Assembly: GCF_010389155.1 (NCBI RefSeq)
Contig: NC_057761.1
Coordinates: 24,512,210 to 24,576,209, forward strand
Reading direction: 5' to 3'
DNA from: Erigeron canadensis
Taxonomy: Eukaryota; Streptophyta; Magnoliopsida; Asterales; Asteraceae
DNA length: 64,000 nucleotides
How positions within the stretch are numbered: position 1 is the stretch's first letter; every line of letters begins with the position of its first letter. The notes below the pieces were generated by a model. The model was not told the DNA's origin. It made no database searches and worked only from the letters and a program-made list of their open reading frames with translations. This document shows, in pieces, positions 39,046-48,586 of the stretch. The translations under genes were made by a program, and so were the position numbers.

Positions 39046-39557
39046 GCTGATTTTGAAATAGCATGCATATGTTTATCTGACCAACGGGCTGTTGGCATAG
39101 TAGTTTTGGGATGACATTTTAAATTAAGAGATTGTGGGTTCGAGTACCCGATGAGAGAATCGGTGTAATTAATGGTAGTTTTTTTTTGGACAAGTGTACA
39201 TCTTTCAATACGTCGACACACTCCTCCCATCAAATGGGAAGGACCATCTCAACAGTGTGTAATCGATTGTCTTAACCGGATTCCGCTACATCCACACTGA
39301 GATGGCTGTCAAGGTTAAAACTCCAGGAGGCTCCCGCACATGAGAAATTTAACAAAGAGCCGATTCTGTGTCTGACAGGGATCGAACCCTTCACCTCAAG
39401 GATATAAACCCCGGTGACTTACTACTGGACCAGTGGATCATTGTCAATTAATGGTCGGTGATTTTAATATTTTCCTTTTAAAAAAGATTACGAAAATTTA
39501 TCTGATTCCGATGGGTAGAGCCCAGTTATGTGTATGACAACTTCCTTTGTTGATACT
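39046..39557 (+). mobile_element. Older tRNA-derived SINE, unit A copy, split by a younger SINE
   Basis: From ACCAACGGGCTGTTGGCATA it reaches a perfect B box region GGGTTCGAGTACCC and then GAGAGAATCGGTGTAATTAA. After the inserted SINE it continues GGTGATTTTAATATT and CCGATGGGTAGAGCCC. The same element is present at 55226-55400 in unit B, so it predates the duplication. The outer limits are approximate. Confidence 0.65.
39177..39445 (-). mobile_element. Younger SINE nested in the older one
   Basis: A 10-bp target duplication AATTAATGGT flanks it at 39167-39176 and 39446-39455. On the minus strand it has a tRNA-like head (CACTGGTCCAGTAGTAAGTC), the B box GGGTTCGATCC and a terminal A run (poly-T at the left end on the plus strand). 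Unit B at about 55315-55335 shows the unoccupied site, confirming insertion after the duplication. Confidence 0.88.
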
Positions 39558-39861
39558 CTAAGAGAAACTTGTTACATTATTTTTTCTAGAAAAGCTTGTG
39601 TTGAATTGCATACTTGGTCATTGGCATAATTCATTTTATTATACAAAGAGTCTTTTTATCTTTCTTTTTGTAGAAGGAAATTCAGATACTTGACATAAAG
39701 CAAATCGTATTTTTAACTGTGAATCGTTAATGAGTGCGTATTGTTTCTTATTTATGTATTTATTCATCTAGTTTCTATTGACTATTTCCTAATTATCATT
39801 ATCTGGATGTGAATTTGTCTAGGGGTGGTCAAGGCCATAATGTCTTCTGGTAGCATATCGC
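39480..39861 (+). pseudogene. 5' fragment of the tail-anchored protein gene, unit A
   Basis: This segment matches the 5' leader of the intact gene in unit B (55400-55740). It includes the start region GGTCAAGGCCATAATGTCTT, where ATG is followed by codons for SSGSI against ASGSI in unit B. Homology stops at 39861, exactly where LTR-type sequence begins (TGATGCG). The remaining coding sequence is missing: unit A resumes matching only at about 40722, corresponding to 58047 in unit B, beyond the gene's stop codon. Confidence 0.8.
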
Positions 39862-40715
39862 TGATGCGTTTCTTTTTTTTTTTAATGATTTTTAATTAAG
39901 ATAACACTGTTTTAAATTTATAAAAAGTTATACAAGTAAATACCTCAACTAAACGCAAACTAACGAGCAGTGGACCCGATCGAAAGTAGATAGTATTGTG
40001 GTAAGTACATGATCGTTCGCAGGGACGCTTGCACTACCTAGCATAATAATGTGTGTAATTCTAGCGGTTGGGGGTTGTCACGATTTTCCTATTAAACTAA
40101 TGCAAATAAAAGTAAATAGAAGTCGCAACTGCTTATTCAATCGGTTAAATCTGAAAATTGAATTAAAAGCTAATAACAGTAATTAAATTAAAATACTTGT
40201 TTTACATCTCCGATCTCATGGTACGACTAGATTACTTATCCTACCCATTTGCTAGACTGCTGGAAAACTTAATCACGACTCAGATTCTCGTTAGATTCAC
40301 TTTGTCTAAGTAACTAGTGTTGTCCCTATACTCACACTCTTCTTTGAACAAATTTTTGTTAGATTCATTGTTTAAGCATTAATCACCTAAGTTTGTGTTA
40401 CTAATCTATCTTTTAATATACCCGGCTCTTAAGTCATGACCAGATAATAATTCATTCCGGTGACCACAGTGCACGTTTCCATGTTACTGGATCGCGTTTG
40501 ACATTATTAAATATCATGTTCAATTTATTCAAATTATTATGGTTTCCGATCTTTCGGTTACAAGTGAATCATCTCTTAGATCTAGTTATGATGACTCTTC
40601 ACAACTCCTCTAGGACACTGGGATACCAAAGGAGGCCAAGGTAAAAAATGAGACCATAGTCAACTATCATTTAAGTGATTGAAAATGTTTTTTAAAATCC
40701 CCAAAAATGTCGTCT
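39862..40715 (-). mobile_element. LTR-like element replacing a gene body
   Basis: Read on the minus strand it ends GATCGGGTCCACTGC...AAACGCATCA, parallel to the 3' ends of the LTRs at 16766-18205 and 24428-25973. It also has GTGACAACCCCC and the block TCCCTGCGAACGATC before that end. Its start on the minus strand is probably near 40715 (TGTCAGGAGACG), where homology to unit B resumes. No target duplication was found, so a deletion probably accompanied or followed the insertion. Confidence 0.5.
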
Positions 40716-41169
40716 CCTGACATCCGTCGTGTTTTTGTTTTTTTTGTTTTTGGTTTTTTTGTTTTATTTTTTTTTTGTATGGTTTTTGATACTACGAAGG
40801 ACAGGTATAAGTATAACAAAAACAAAACTAGAGATGTGCACCGTTTGAGCTAAACAAAATCGTTAGAATTCAAATTCAATTTCTATCCCAGAATTCAATA
40901 TTGTTGACAATGACTAAATGACATATATATGTTTTTGCTTTTATATAATACCATCCATAGCTCCGATGGTGATTATGACCGACTACCTTCTCAAACGATT
41001 TTTCATATTATTATTCTTAAAAGAAACTTCATTTAATAAAATTATAAAAGGTTAGTTCAATAGTATTTAGATCAAGTATTAAAACTTGTACGCATTTATT
41101 AAATGGTAAACTGTTATGAATTGGGTATTCTTTATCTTTACACAAGTTATCTTTTTGGTATATTATATT

Positions 41170-41325
41170 GGGAAATGCTAAATACAGCCCTAAGGGCTGT
41201 ATTTAACGTGTATAAAAAAACTTGTACCTTCCATATTAAAAGTCCGCCTCCTGATTTTAATGGTAAATGTACACACAATTTATGCACCTTAAATATAGCC
41301 CTAAAGATTGTATTTATCAAACCCC
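41170..41325. mobile_element. MITE, 156 bp, with 9-bp target duplication
   Basis: The direct repeat TATTATATT flanks it at 41161-41169 and 41326-41334. The ends are inverted repeats over about 50 bp (left GGGAAATGCTAAATACAGCC, right the complement of GGGTTTGATAAATACAATC). A 9-bp duplication and long inverted repeats suggest a Mutator-like MITE. Absent from unit B. The frame at 41103-41339 crosses it and is not a gene. Confidence 0.8.
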
Positions 41326-42185
41326 TATTATATTATTAGTCAACTAACATAGCATATAAAGTGAGAATTTGTACCATAACTATAACATTTGAAACTCTAC
41401 TATATAATTTGAAATAACGACAAACTTTTATTCTATTATAACTTATTCCGAGCTAACATTTGTTTCGAGTCTTATGAGTAAACTCGTGTTTGACTTGAGT
41501 TCAGCTCGTTTATAATATGACTTATAATTTTTTTTAATTATTCAGTGTGTTATATATCTACTTTAGCTCATTTATAAAAGTATATAAAAATATTATTCTT
41601 TTTTGACTTATATCAATCGTCATCATAAATATATAATACTATCTGCTATGTTATGCTATATCATTTTGCGAATAGTAACAAAAGGCCGTTTAAATTCGTG
41701 CTTGAAGTATCCGAAGCTCGAGCTTATTTAAATATGGTTTAAATGGAGCTTCTATCGAGTATTGACTATTGAGTCAAGCTTCAGTAATGGACTAGTAGCA
41801 CTACTAGGGGAGGGAGCGGAAAGGTTCAACCCTCCCATCTCCTTTCAAATACCCAATCAAATAACTTCATCTCATTTCAACCCTCCAACCTCTTTTCAAC
41901 CTTTTTTTAGTGGCAACCGAAACTCCCAACCTTTTCTTCACATTTTAATAATTTATCTTTAACATTATAAACTTTACATAACTAACCCTTTTTTAATTTA
42001 TATCTTTTATTAATAACAAAATACATTACATAACACTTAAAACACATTACATTTTAAAAGTAAAATCACACACGTACGTAATAAAAACACACAATACTTA
42101 ACTTAAAAAAACATCACTACTCTTCATCGTCTTCATCTTTGATTGACATTTTTCTTAATCCACGGTAAGCGCGTTCATTAAACCA

Positions 42186-42572
42186 CTACTTGTCGTGTTG
42201 CGGGCATTTGACTTCATTTGTTGTTTTGTCTTCTCCGCAATTATCGTGGTACGATTCGGCCCAAGTGCATTGGTCACCCAACGTGTGACCGATCTTAAAA
42301 ACATCATCGACCACCCTCTTGACCCTCTTGCTCTCATCCTGCAGAAACAACGAATATGTCTCTTCATGTTTCGAGAGCTTGCGACCTGGTGCTTCTATAA
42401 TAGCAACATGTTGCTCGCATTGTCGTCTTTTCTCTCGTAGGTAACCCATGACCCCAGAGAGTTCAGTTTAAAGGAGGGTGTCCTCTTTGATATCGGTCAT
42501 GATTCGTGTTTTCATCTCATCTTCGGTCAGACGAGGTCGATGAACATTCTGTTTTGATGACGAGGACGCCAT
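42186..42572 (-). pseudogene. Small coiled-coil gene, disrupted by one stop codon
   Basis: The minus-strand frame starts MASSSSKQNVHRPRLTEDEM and runs 128 codons to ...VKCPQHDK, with one in-frame TAA at 42468-42470 (codon 35). A TATA box (CTATAAATAG, minus strand, about 42648-42657) lies about 75 nt upstream. Residues around the stop align one to one with the divergent neighbour at 42886 (DIKEDTLL-stop-TELSGVMGYLREKRRQCEQ against DILDHRMFKEEIVAVGRKLK), the stop matching a Lys codon. The protein is charged, helical and Cys-containing at its end. I do not recognise the family. Confidence 0.55.
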
Positions 42573-42681
42573 TTGGTTAGAAAGAGTGAGTGGGTTTGTA
42601 GAAGAATGAAATTTAGAATTGTGATGAATCTGATTTGTGCTCTAGGTTTCTATTTATAGAGTGACAATCCAGGTAGCCGTT

Positions 42682-42805
42682 AAGGAACTATAAGTGTAAA
42701 TGTTTTTGAATTTTTGGCTGTTTGAGGGACTGAAAGTGTAAATATTTTGAATTCAAGCGTTAGAGGGACTAATGGTGTAAATATTTTCAATTTTGAACGT
42801 TGAAG
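42682..42805. repeat. Three direct repeats of about 40 bp between the divergent genes
   Basis: Units at about 42682, 42724 and 42763 share GG(A/G)ACT(A/G)(T/A)(A/G)(A/G)(G/T)TGTAAAT followed by a T-rich run and a GCGTT/ACGTT end. They occupy the shared upstream region of the two divergent small genes, and could be repeated promoter elements or a simple transposon-internal repeat. Confidence 0.7.
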
Positions 42806-42823
42806 GAGCGTCTTTATAGTCTA

Positions 42824-42832
42824 CCTATAAAT
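42824..42832 (+). promoter_or_regulatory. TATA box of the plus-strand small gene
   Basis: CTATAAATA precedes the ATG at 42886 by about 55 nt, a spacing that leaves a short 5' UTR. Confidence 0.55.
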
Positions 42833-42885
42833 ACTGAGACCTTATAAAAGATTTTAGATCAAAACTCAACTTCTACATATCTGAA

Positions 42886-43218
42886 ATGGCTTCTTCATCA
42901 AATGCCCCTATCCGAAAACCACCAATGACTGTCGATCAAGTGAATGACAGTATCATGGCCGATATCCTCGATCACCGAATGTTCAAAGAGGAAATTGTTG
43001 CAGTTGGTCGAAAACTAAAGGCGAAGAGGCAATGGTGTCAACAACAAATCGATTATATAAAAACCGGACATTGTACTAATCTTGAGTGTTAATACTTTAC
43101 TTATTTGCAGGTTAAGATCGACAAGATTGAAAGTGCTATAGAAGAACTTGCTGATGCGGTCGTCAACTTGAACCATTTGATCATAAATGCCGAAGCAGTT
43201 TACGAACAAAAAAAATGA
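42886..43218 (+). CDS. Uncharacterised small coiled-coil protein
   Basis: A first frame starts MASSSNAPIRKPPMTVDQVN and runs to ...QQIDYIKTGHCTNLEC (stop at 43090-43092). A good acceptor TTATTTGCAG at 43110 is followed by a second frame VKIDKIESAIEELADAVVNL to YEQKK and TGA at 43218. The charged, heptad-like helices suggest a coiled coil throughout. A spliced two-exon gene is likely, but no canonical GT donor that I found keeps the frame, so either the donor is unusual or this copy is also damaged. The first part is homologous to the disrupted neighbour on the opposite strand. The family and function are unknown. Confidence 0.4.
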
Positions 43219-43709
43219 GTGTTTAATATGTTGTAATGTTTCTAAATTATGTTCTTATGTTTTTAAATTATATTGTAATGTTAAGTACTTCTAAATTAGT
43301 GTATGATGGTTTAAGTAGTTTTAATTAAGTTGTAATGTACTCTTTTAAAAAATAAAATGTCACTTTAGAAATTAATATAGAGTGTGTGTTGTGTTTTTGA
43401 AAGTTTAAATGGTAATATATATAAGAAAATAAATAAAAAAAACTTTCAAAAACTTGTCAACTTTGGTCCCTGGCAGTTTCCTTCTTCCCCTTCTGGTCCT
43501 CCAACGATTATAATATAACTTTGGAAACCTGTCACTTTTGGTCCCTGTCTTCATCTCCCAGCGAGCTAGAAGCTCGCCCGACCCAGCTCGCATGGAGCTC
43601 GCTTCCATGGCACCTGAAGCCCTCTCCAACTCGCACAACCTTTTTCATCTCACACCCATCTCGCCCCCTAGCTCCTTCCACCCTAATTGTGATGGGTTAT
43701 ATACCATAT

Positions 43710-43710
<1 letters not shown>
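43219..43710. other. Unit-A insertion, right part
   Basis: This belongs to the roughly 2-kb block (about 41780-43745) with no match in unit B. It contains two TTTGGTCCCTG motifs (near 43464 and 43539) and an AGCTCGC-rich stretch near 43560-43610. The frames at 43405-43638 and 43521-43778 overlap each other on opposite strands and look like chance. Confidence 0.45.

Positions 43711-43753
<43 letters not shown>
43711..43753. repeat. Poly-T tract, 43 bases
   Basis: An uninterrupted run of T. It falls at the right edge of the unit-A-specific insertion; unit B homology resumes immediately after it (ACAAATTGAAGTCAAATGG, compare 59005). It may be an assembly-sensitive homopolymer. Confidence 0.85.
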
Positions 43754-43756
<3 letters not shown>

Positions 43757-43759
<3 letters not shown>

Positions 43760-44150
43760 TGAAGTCAAATGGACCTAATGCGGCCATAGTATGATGCCTA
43801 AAGAGCCATTTCAACTCCATGGGATTTCATTTGGTTAGATTTTAGAGAGTGTGTCTTTCTTTCACATTTTTTTTTCTGAGCTTTACTTTACAAGGCCTTA
43901 TGTTATTTGAGTATATCTTTCTTTATTTATTTACAATTGTGTTCTAATTTCTTTATTAAATGGTATCCAAAACCTTTCGCTTTATCTCTTCATCATTTAG
44001 TTTTCACTTAGCTTAGTGTTCAAAAAATTAGGCTCTTGGTTTGGATCACCAATATTTTAGCCACTTGACTACCTTTTACGAGTATTACTTTTGAATGGAG
44101 CTAAAATGGTAAATGAATAGAGTCATATAAAGGCTACCCAATGAAAGTTT
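43757..44150 (+). pseudogene. Pcc1/LAGE3-like gene remnant (exon 1 and intron 1), unit A
   Basis: The segment TTTCAACTCCATGGGATTTC near 43810 corresponds to the end of exon 1 of the intact gene (TTCATCTTCATGGGAGTTCA, 59379-59398), and the following sequence matches its intron 1 (TTTCTTTATTAAATGGTATC against TTTCTTTATTAAAAGGTATC). The start codon region and exons 2-4 are absent; the duplication unit simply ends within intron 1. It cannot make a Pcc1 protein. Confidence 0.75.
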
Positions 44151-44377
44151 TAAAGCTAACAGGAAGGATGAAAAAAAAAACAAAATAACAAATATGACAA
44201 TCTTAATGGAAAAAAACTAACGCAGTTAGACGCGTCAACAAGAAGTAAAAAAGACCCAAATTCAGGACTTTTTTTTGCTATTCGTTTACTTTAGGGACCA
44301 AGAGTACACATGCTGCCAAGTTTATTGACGAAAAGATTAATTTTTCTTCTAAAAAATACTTGTATAACAATAACGTA

Positions 44378-44385
44378 TGGGCCCA
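44378..44385. promoter_or_regulatory. Site II (TGGGCC) element, importin copy B
   Basis: The same TGGGCCCA octamer as at 26801-26808, in the same position relative to the conserved leader. Upstream sequence differs between copies beyond about 30 bp, so the copies share only this proximal promoter. Confidence 0.5.
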
Positions 44386-44826
44386 AAACTGACATATGAT
44401 TATATTGAAAAAAATACTTATAATATAATAATTTTATTAATTAATAACAATAACAATACATAGGGACAGATAATTTTGCATTTGTTGTTCCACACTTTCT
44501 TTCTCTCTCCTTTAAACACTGTGTGTGTGTGTGAGTTTAGGGTTTCCAGAAGCGCCGTTGTTGGTCGTACGTTTACCGCTCTCTCTCTCTCTGGTAATTA
44601 TTATTATCATCATTATTTATCGTCCTCTTTTTATTTTAACTTTAATTTATTTATCTAATTTGAATCTAATTAGGTTTCTATTCACACATACATAGTTCAA
44701 TTTATATATATATATATATTGATCTATAGATATACGATCTCTGATATGTTTAGATCGGTAGTTATTGACTAGATTATATTCGATTAGACAGTTGATCCTT
44801 TTCTAGGTTTTCATTATTTATTATTA

Positions 44827-44872
<46 letters not shown>

Positions 44873-44873
44873 G
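44827..44873. repeat. (ATT)n microsatellite
   Basis: About 15 ATT units within the probable leader intron of importin copy B. Copy A has only a short ATTATT run at the matching place, so the array expanded after the duplication. Confidence 0.85.
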
Positions 44874-45562
44874 ATTAACAGCTGGACAATTGGTGCTGAA
44901 TAATAATAATAATATAAGATTGATAAACTTGATATTTTTGCATAATTATTATAGTTATTTTCTGGTAATTCCTGTTTGCTGAAACGGTGTATAGCGTAAT
45001 CATTTTAATTGCTTTTTAGAAATTTCTTTGAGTTAATTCGCCCGGTGAATTGGGCGAGGTTTAGGAGAACACTTTGTGTAGTCGCCAATCGCCATTCGGT
45101 CCCAATAAAGTAGAGAAAAATTGGTTACTAAACTTGTTACTACGATTTTACCTTTTTAATGATCCTCCCCCGATGATTTTTGTACTTGTTAATACCTTTA
45201 TCAACTATCAACATTTTAGGAGAATACTTTGTTTATGGAGGAATGCGTAGGAAGGAGAGTTTTTTGTTTTAATATATGTTGTTGTCTCCATTCGTTTCCA
45301 TTAAACTACTTCAAAGATGGTCATTAAACTTGTTACTAAAAACTTACCTTTTTAATGATCTTCCCCCTGTTATTTTTGTACTAATATCGTATCCGTCAAC
45401 AACAGAAAAACCCTGTATCAACATTTTCCGTCTTGATTTTCTATGACTAAATTTTTGAAAGTACTTAAAGTTCGGATTTTTTTTTTTTTTTGTTTTGCTT
45501 AAGTTTTGAGTTGTTGAATTTGTGATGAAACAGTTAACTAAAAAAGTTTTTGCCAAGAAATT

Positions 45563-48500
45563 ATGGCGATGGAAGTTACTCAAGTTCTGTTGAATGCTCA
45601 ATCAGTTGATGGGTCTCTTAGAAAGCATGCTGAAGAAAGTTTAAAGCATTTTCAGGAGGCAAACCTAGCAGGTTTTCTGTTATCTCTCTCTGGAGAACTT
45701 GCTAGTGAGGAGAAGCCTGTTGACAGTCGTAAATTGGCTGGTTTAGTTCTTAAGAATGCATTGGATGCAAAAGAGCAACATAGAAAGTTTGAGCTAGTTC
45801 AAAAATGGTTATCACTAGATGTAGGTGTTAAGGCACAAATTAAGGCATGCTTGTTACAGACGTTATCTTCTCCAGTCTATGAGGCACGGTCGACTGCATC
45901 ACAAGTGATAGCTAAAGTTGCTGGTATTGAGCTACCACAGAAACAATGGCCCGAGCTTATAGTCTCACTTTTATCGAATATCCACCAGGTTGCGGTTCAT
46001 GTCAAGCAAGCCACTTTAGAGACCCTTGGATATATGTGTGAAGAAGTTTCTCCAGATGTTGTAGAACAAGATCATGTGAATAAAATACTTACGGCTGTAG
46101 TTCAAGGTATGAGTCCAACTGAAAGTAGTAATGATGTCAGGCTTGCTGCTACACGGGCATTGTATAACGCCCTTAGTTTTGCTCAGGCGAATTTCTCTAA
46201 TGATATGGAGCGAGATTACATTATGAAGGTTGTTTGTGAGGCGACGTTGTCACCAGAAGTGAAAATTAGACAGGCGGCTTTTGAGTGTTTGGTGTCAATC
46301 TCATCAAGCTACTACGAGAAAATAGCTTCATACATGCAGGATATCTTTAACATTACCGCCAAGGCAGTGAAAGAAGATGAAGAGGCCGTTGCTCTACAAG
46401 CCATTGAATTCTGGAGCTCAATATGTGATGAAGAGATAGATATCTTAGAGGACTATGGAGGTGATTTCACTGCCGATTCAGAGATTCCTTGCTTTTATTT
46501 TATCAAGCAGGCTCTGCCTGCGCTTGTACCAATGCTGCTAGAGACACTTTTGAAGCAAGAGGAAGATCAAGATCAAGATGAAGGTGCTTGGAATCTTGCT
46601 ATGGCTGGTGGTACATGCCTTGGTTTGGTTGCCCGAACAGTTGGAGATGATATTGTTCCACTCGTGATGCCATTTGTTGAGGAAAATATTTCAAAACCAG
46701 ATTGGAGGCAAAGAGAAGGGGCAACTTATGCATTTGGTTCTATCTTGGAGGGTCCATCACCTAATAAGTTAGCTCCACTTGTTAATGTTGCTCTTAATTT
46801 CATGCTCACAGCTTTATCCAATGACCCGAATAGTCATGTAAAAGACACAACGGCTTGGACCCTTGGAAGAATATTTGAGTTTCTTCATGGCTCAACTATG
46901 GAGAACCCAATCATTACCCCAGCCAACTGTCAACAAATCATCACAGTTCTTCTTCAGAGCATGAAGGATGTTCCAAATGTTGCTGAGAAAGCATGTGGTG
47001 CCCTTTATTTTCTTGCCCAAGGTTATGAGGATTTTGATCAATCTTCCCCTTTGACTCCCTATTTTCAAGAAATCGTGCAATCTCTGTTGACAGTTACTCA
47101 CCGAGAAGATGCCGGTGAGTCTCGGTTGAGGACTGCTGCTTATGAGACATTAAATGAAGTTGTTAGGTGCTCGACGGATGAAACAGCTGCCATGGTGTTA
47201 CAGCTTGTTCCTGTGATCATGATGGAACTTCATAAAACTCTTGAAGAGCGTAACCTTTCTTCCGATGAAAGGCAGAGACAAAACGAGTTGCAAGGCCTCC
47301 TTTGTGGGTGCTTACAGGTTATCATTCAAAAGCTAGGCTCATTGGAACAAACTAAATATACCTTCTTACAGTATGCAGATCAAATCATGAATCTGTTCCT
47401 TAGAGTTTTTGCTTGTCGAAGCGCGACTGTTCATGAAGAGGCAATGCTTGCCATCGGATCCCTTGCCTATTCAACAGGCCCAGACTTTGCAAAGTATATG
47501 CCTGAGTTTTACAAGTATCTCGAAATGGGCCTACAGAACTTTGAAGAATACCAAGTTTGTGCTGTGACAGTAGGTGTGGTTGGTGACATATGTCGGGCCG
47601 TGGAGGACAAGGTGCTGCCATGGTGTGATGGAATCATGACTCAGCTTCTTAAAGATTTATCAAGCAACCAATTGCACCGATCAGTTAAACCACCAATCTT
47701 TTCATGTTTTGGTGATATAGCACTGGCAATAGGGGAGAACTTTGAGAAATACTTAATGTATGCGATGCCTATGCTCCAGAGTGCAGCAGAATTATCCTCC
47801 CACACGTCAGGTGCTGATGATGAAATGATAGAATACACCAATCTTCTAAGAAATGGGATCTTGGAGGCATATTCAGGGATCTTTCAGGGTTTTAAGAACT
47901 CTCCTAAAACTCAACTGTTAATTCCTTACGCCCCACACATTATCCAGTTCATGGATCTGCTTTATATGGAGAAAGACATGTAAGTACCTTTTTTTATATA
48001 TATACTTTAATGTTTTCATCTTTAATTGCCACTTCAGGTATAAAGATGGCAAGATGGGTAACTCTTTGGTACTGGTCAAAACAGGCCTGGTTGGCCAAGA
48101 CACAATTTCTAGTATTTCATAAATATTTGGTGTCAATAATGGTTACAAAATCGAATAAGTATTGATAATTATTGAATTGTCTTGATAAAATGATTAGAAG
48201 CTATATATGTTTGCTTGACGCAACTGTTTTGACCCGATCGTGCTGTTTTCTTTTTGTGAATTTTTTTGGTTTTATCTGTCGTGCCCATTAGATATAAAAC
48301 ATGTTCTGAATCAACCAACCCATTGGTTACATTTTGCCACCTCTACTTACTTGGTTTCTAATTTGATTTCTATCTTTATACTATTAGGGACGATGTGGTG
48401 ATGAAAACTGCCATCGGGGTCCTTGGAGATTTAGCCGATACTCTGGGAAGCAATGCAGGGTCATTGATTCAGCAATCTCTATCAAGCAAAGACTTCTTGA

Positions 48501-48586
48501 ATGAATGTTTGTCTTCAGATGATCATTTGATCAAGGAATCTGCCGAGTGGGCCAAGTTAGCCATCAGTCGGGCTATTTCTGTTTGA
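45563..48586 (+). CDS. KPNB1: Importin subunit beta-1 (karyopherin beta), copy B
   Basis: Exons 45563-47979 and 48388-48586 have exactly the lengths of copy A (2417 and 199 nt) and the same phase-2 intron, giving 871 residues. Eleven residues differ from copy A, most of them conservative (for example TQV for TQI, DDI for DDV, QRQ for QKQ); the less conservative ones are FDQ for FGQ, DEE for DEG, GSL for GSS and SFAQ for SFAH. Silent changes are visibly more numerous than replacement changes. The frame is intact, so both copies could make functional HEAT-repeat nuclear import receptors. The 5' leader and proximal promoter are also conserved, so similar expression is expected. Confidence 0.95.

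Larger units (their letters stand above)
26774..44155. repeat. Tandem segmental duplication, unit A
   Basis: Unit A matches unit B (44344-59700) in the same orientation along its whole length, apart from unit-specific insertions. Landmarks of A versus B: promoter TGGGCCCA 26801/44378; importin ATG 27948/45563; last importin exon 30791/48388; AAGCAGTAG block 32677/50540; GATAGGCAC block 33729/51134; old SINE 39046/55226; first codons of the tail-anchored gene 39840/55723; CCATCCATAGCT(C/T)(C/T)GATGG 40950/58270; AAATTGAAGTCAAATGG 43756/59008; Pcc1 intron 1 43960/59525. Unit A ends within Pcc1 intron 1, where unit B's importin promoter follows after about 190 bp. Confidence 0.92.

Noticed and set aside
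43521..43778. Frames ending in long Phe runs
   Set aside because: The Phe run is the 43-base poly-T tract, and the two overlapping frames share no codon-like bias.
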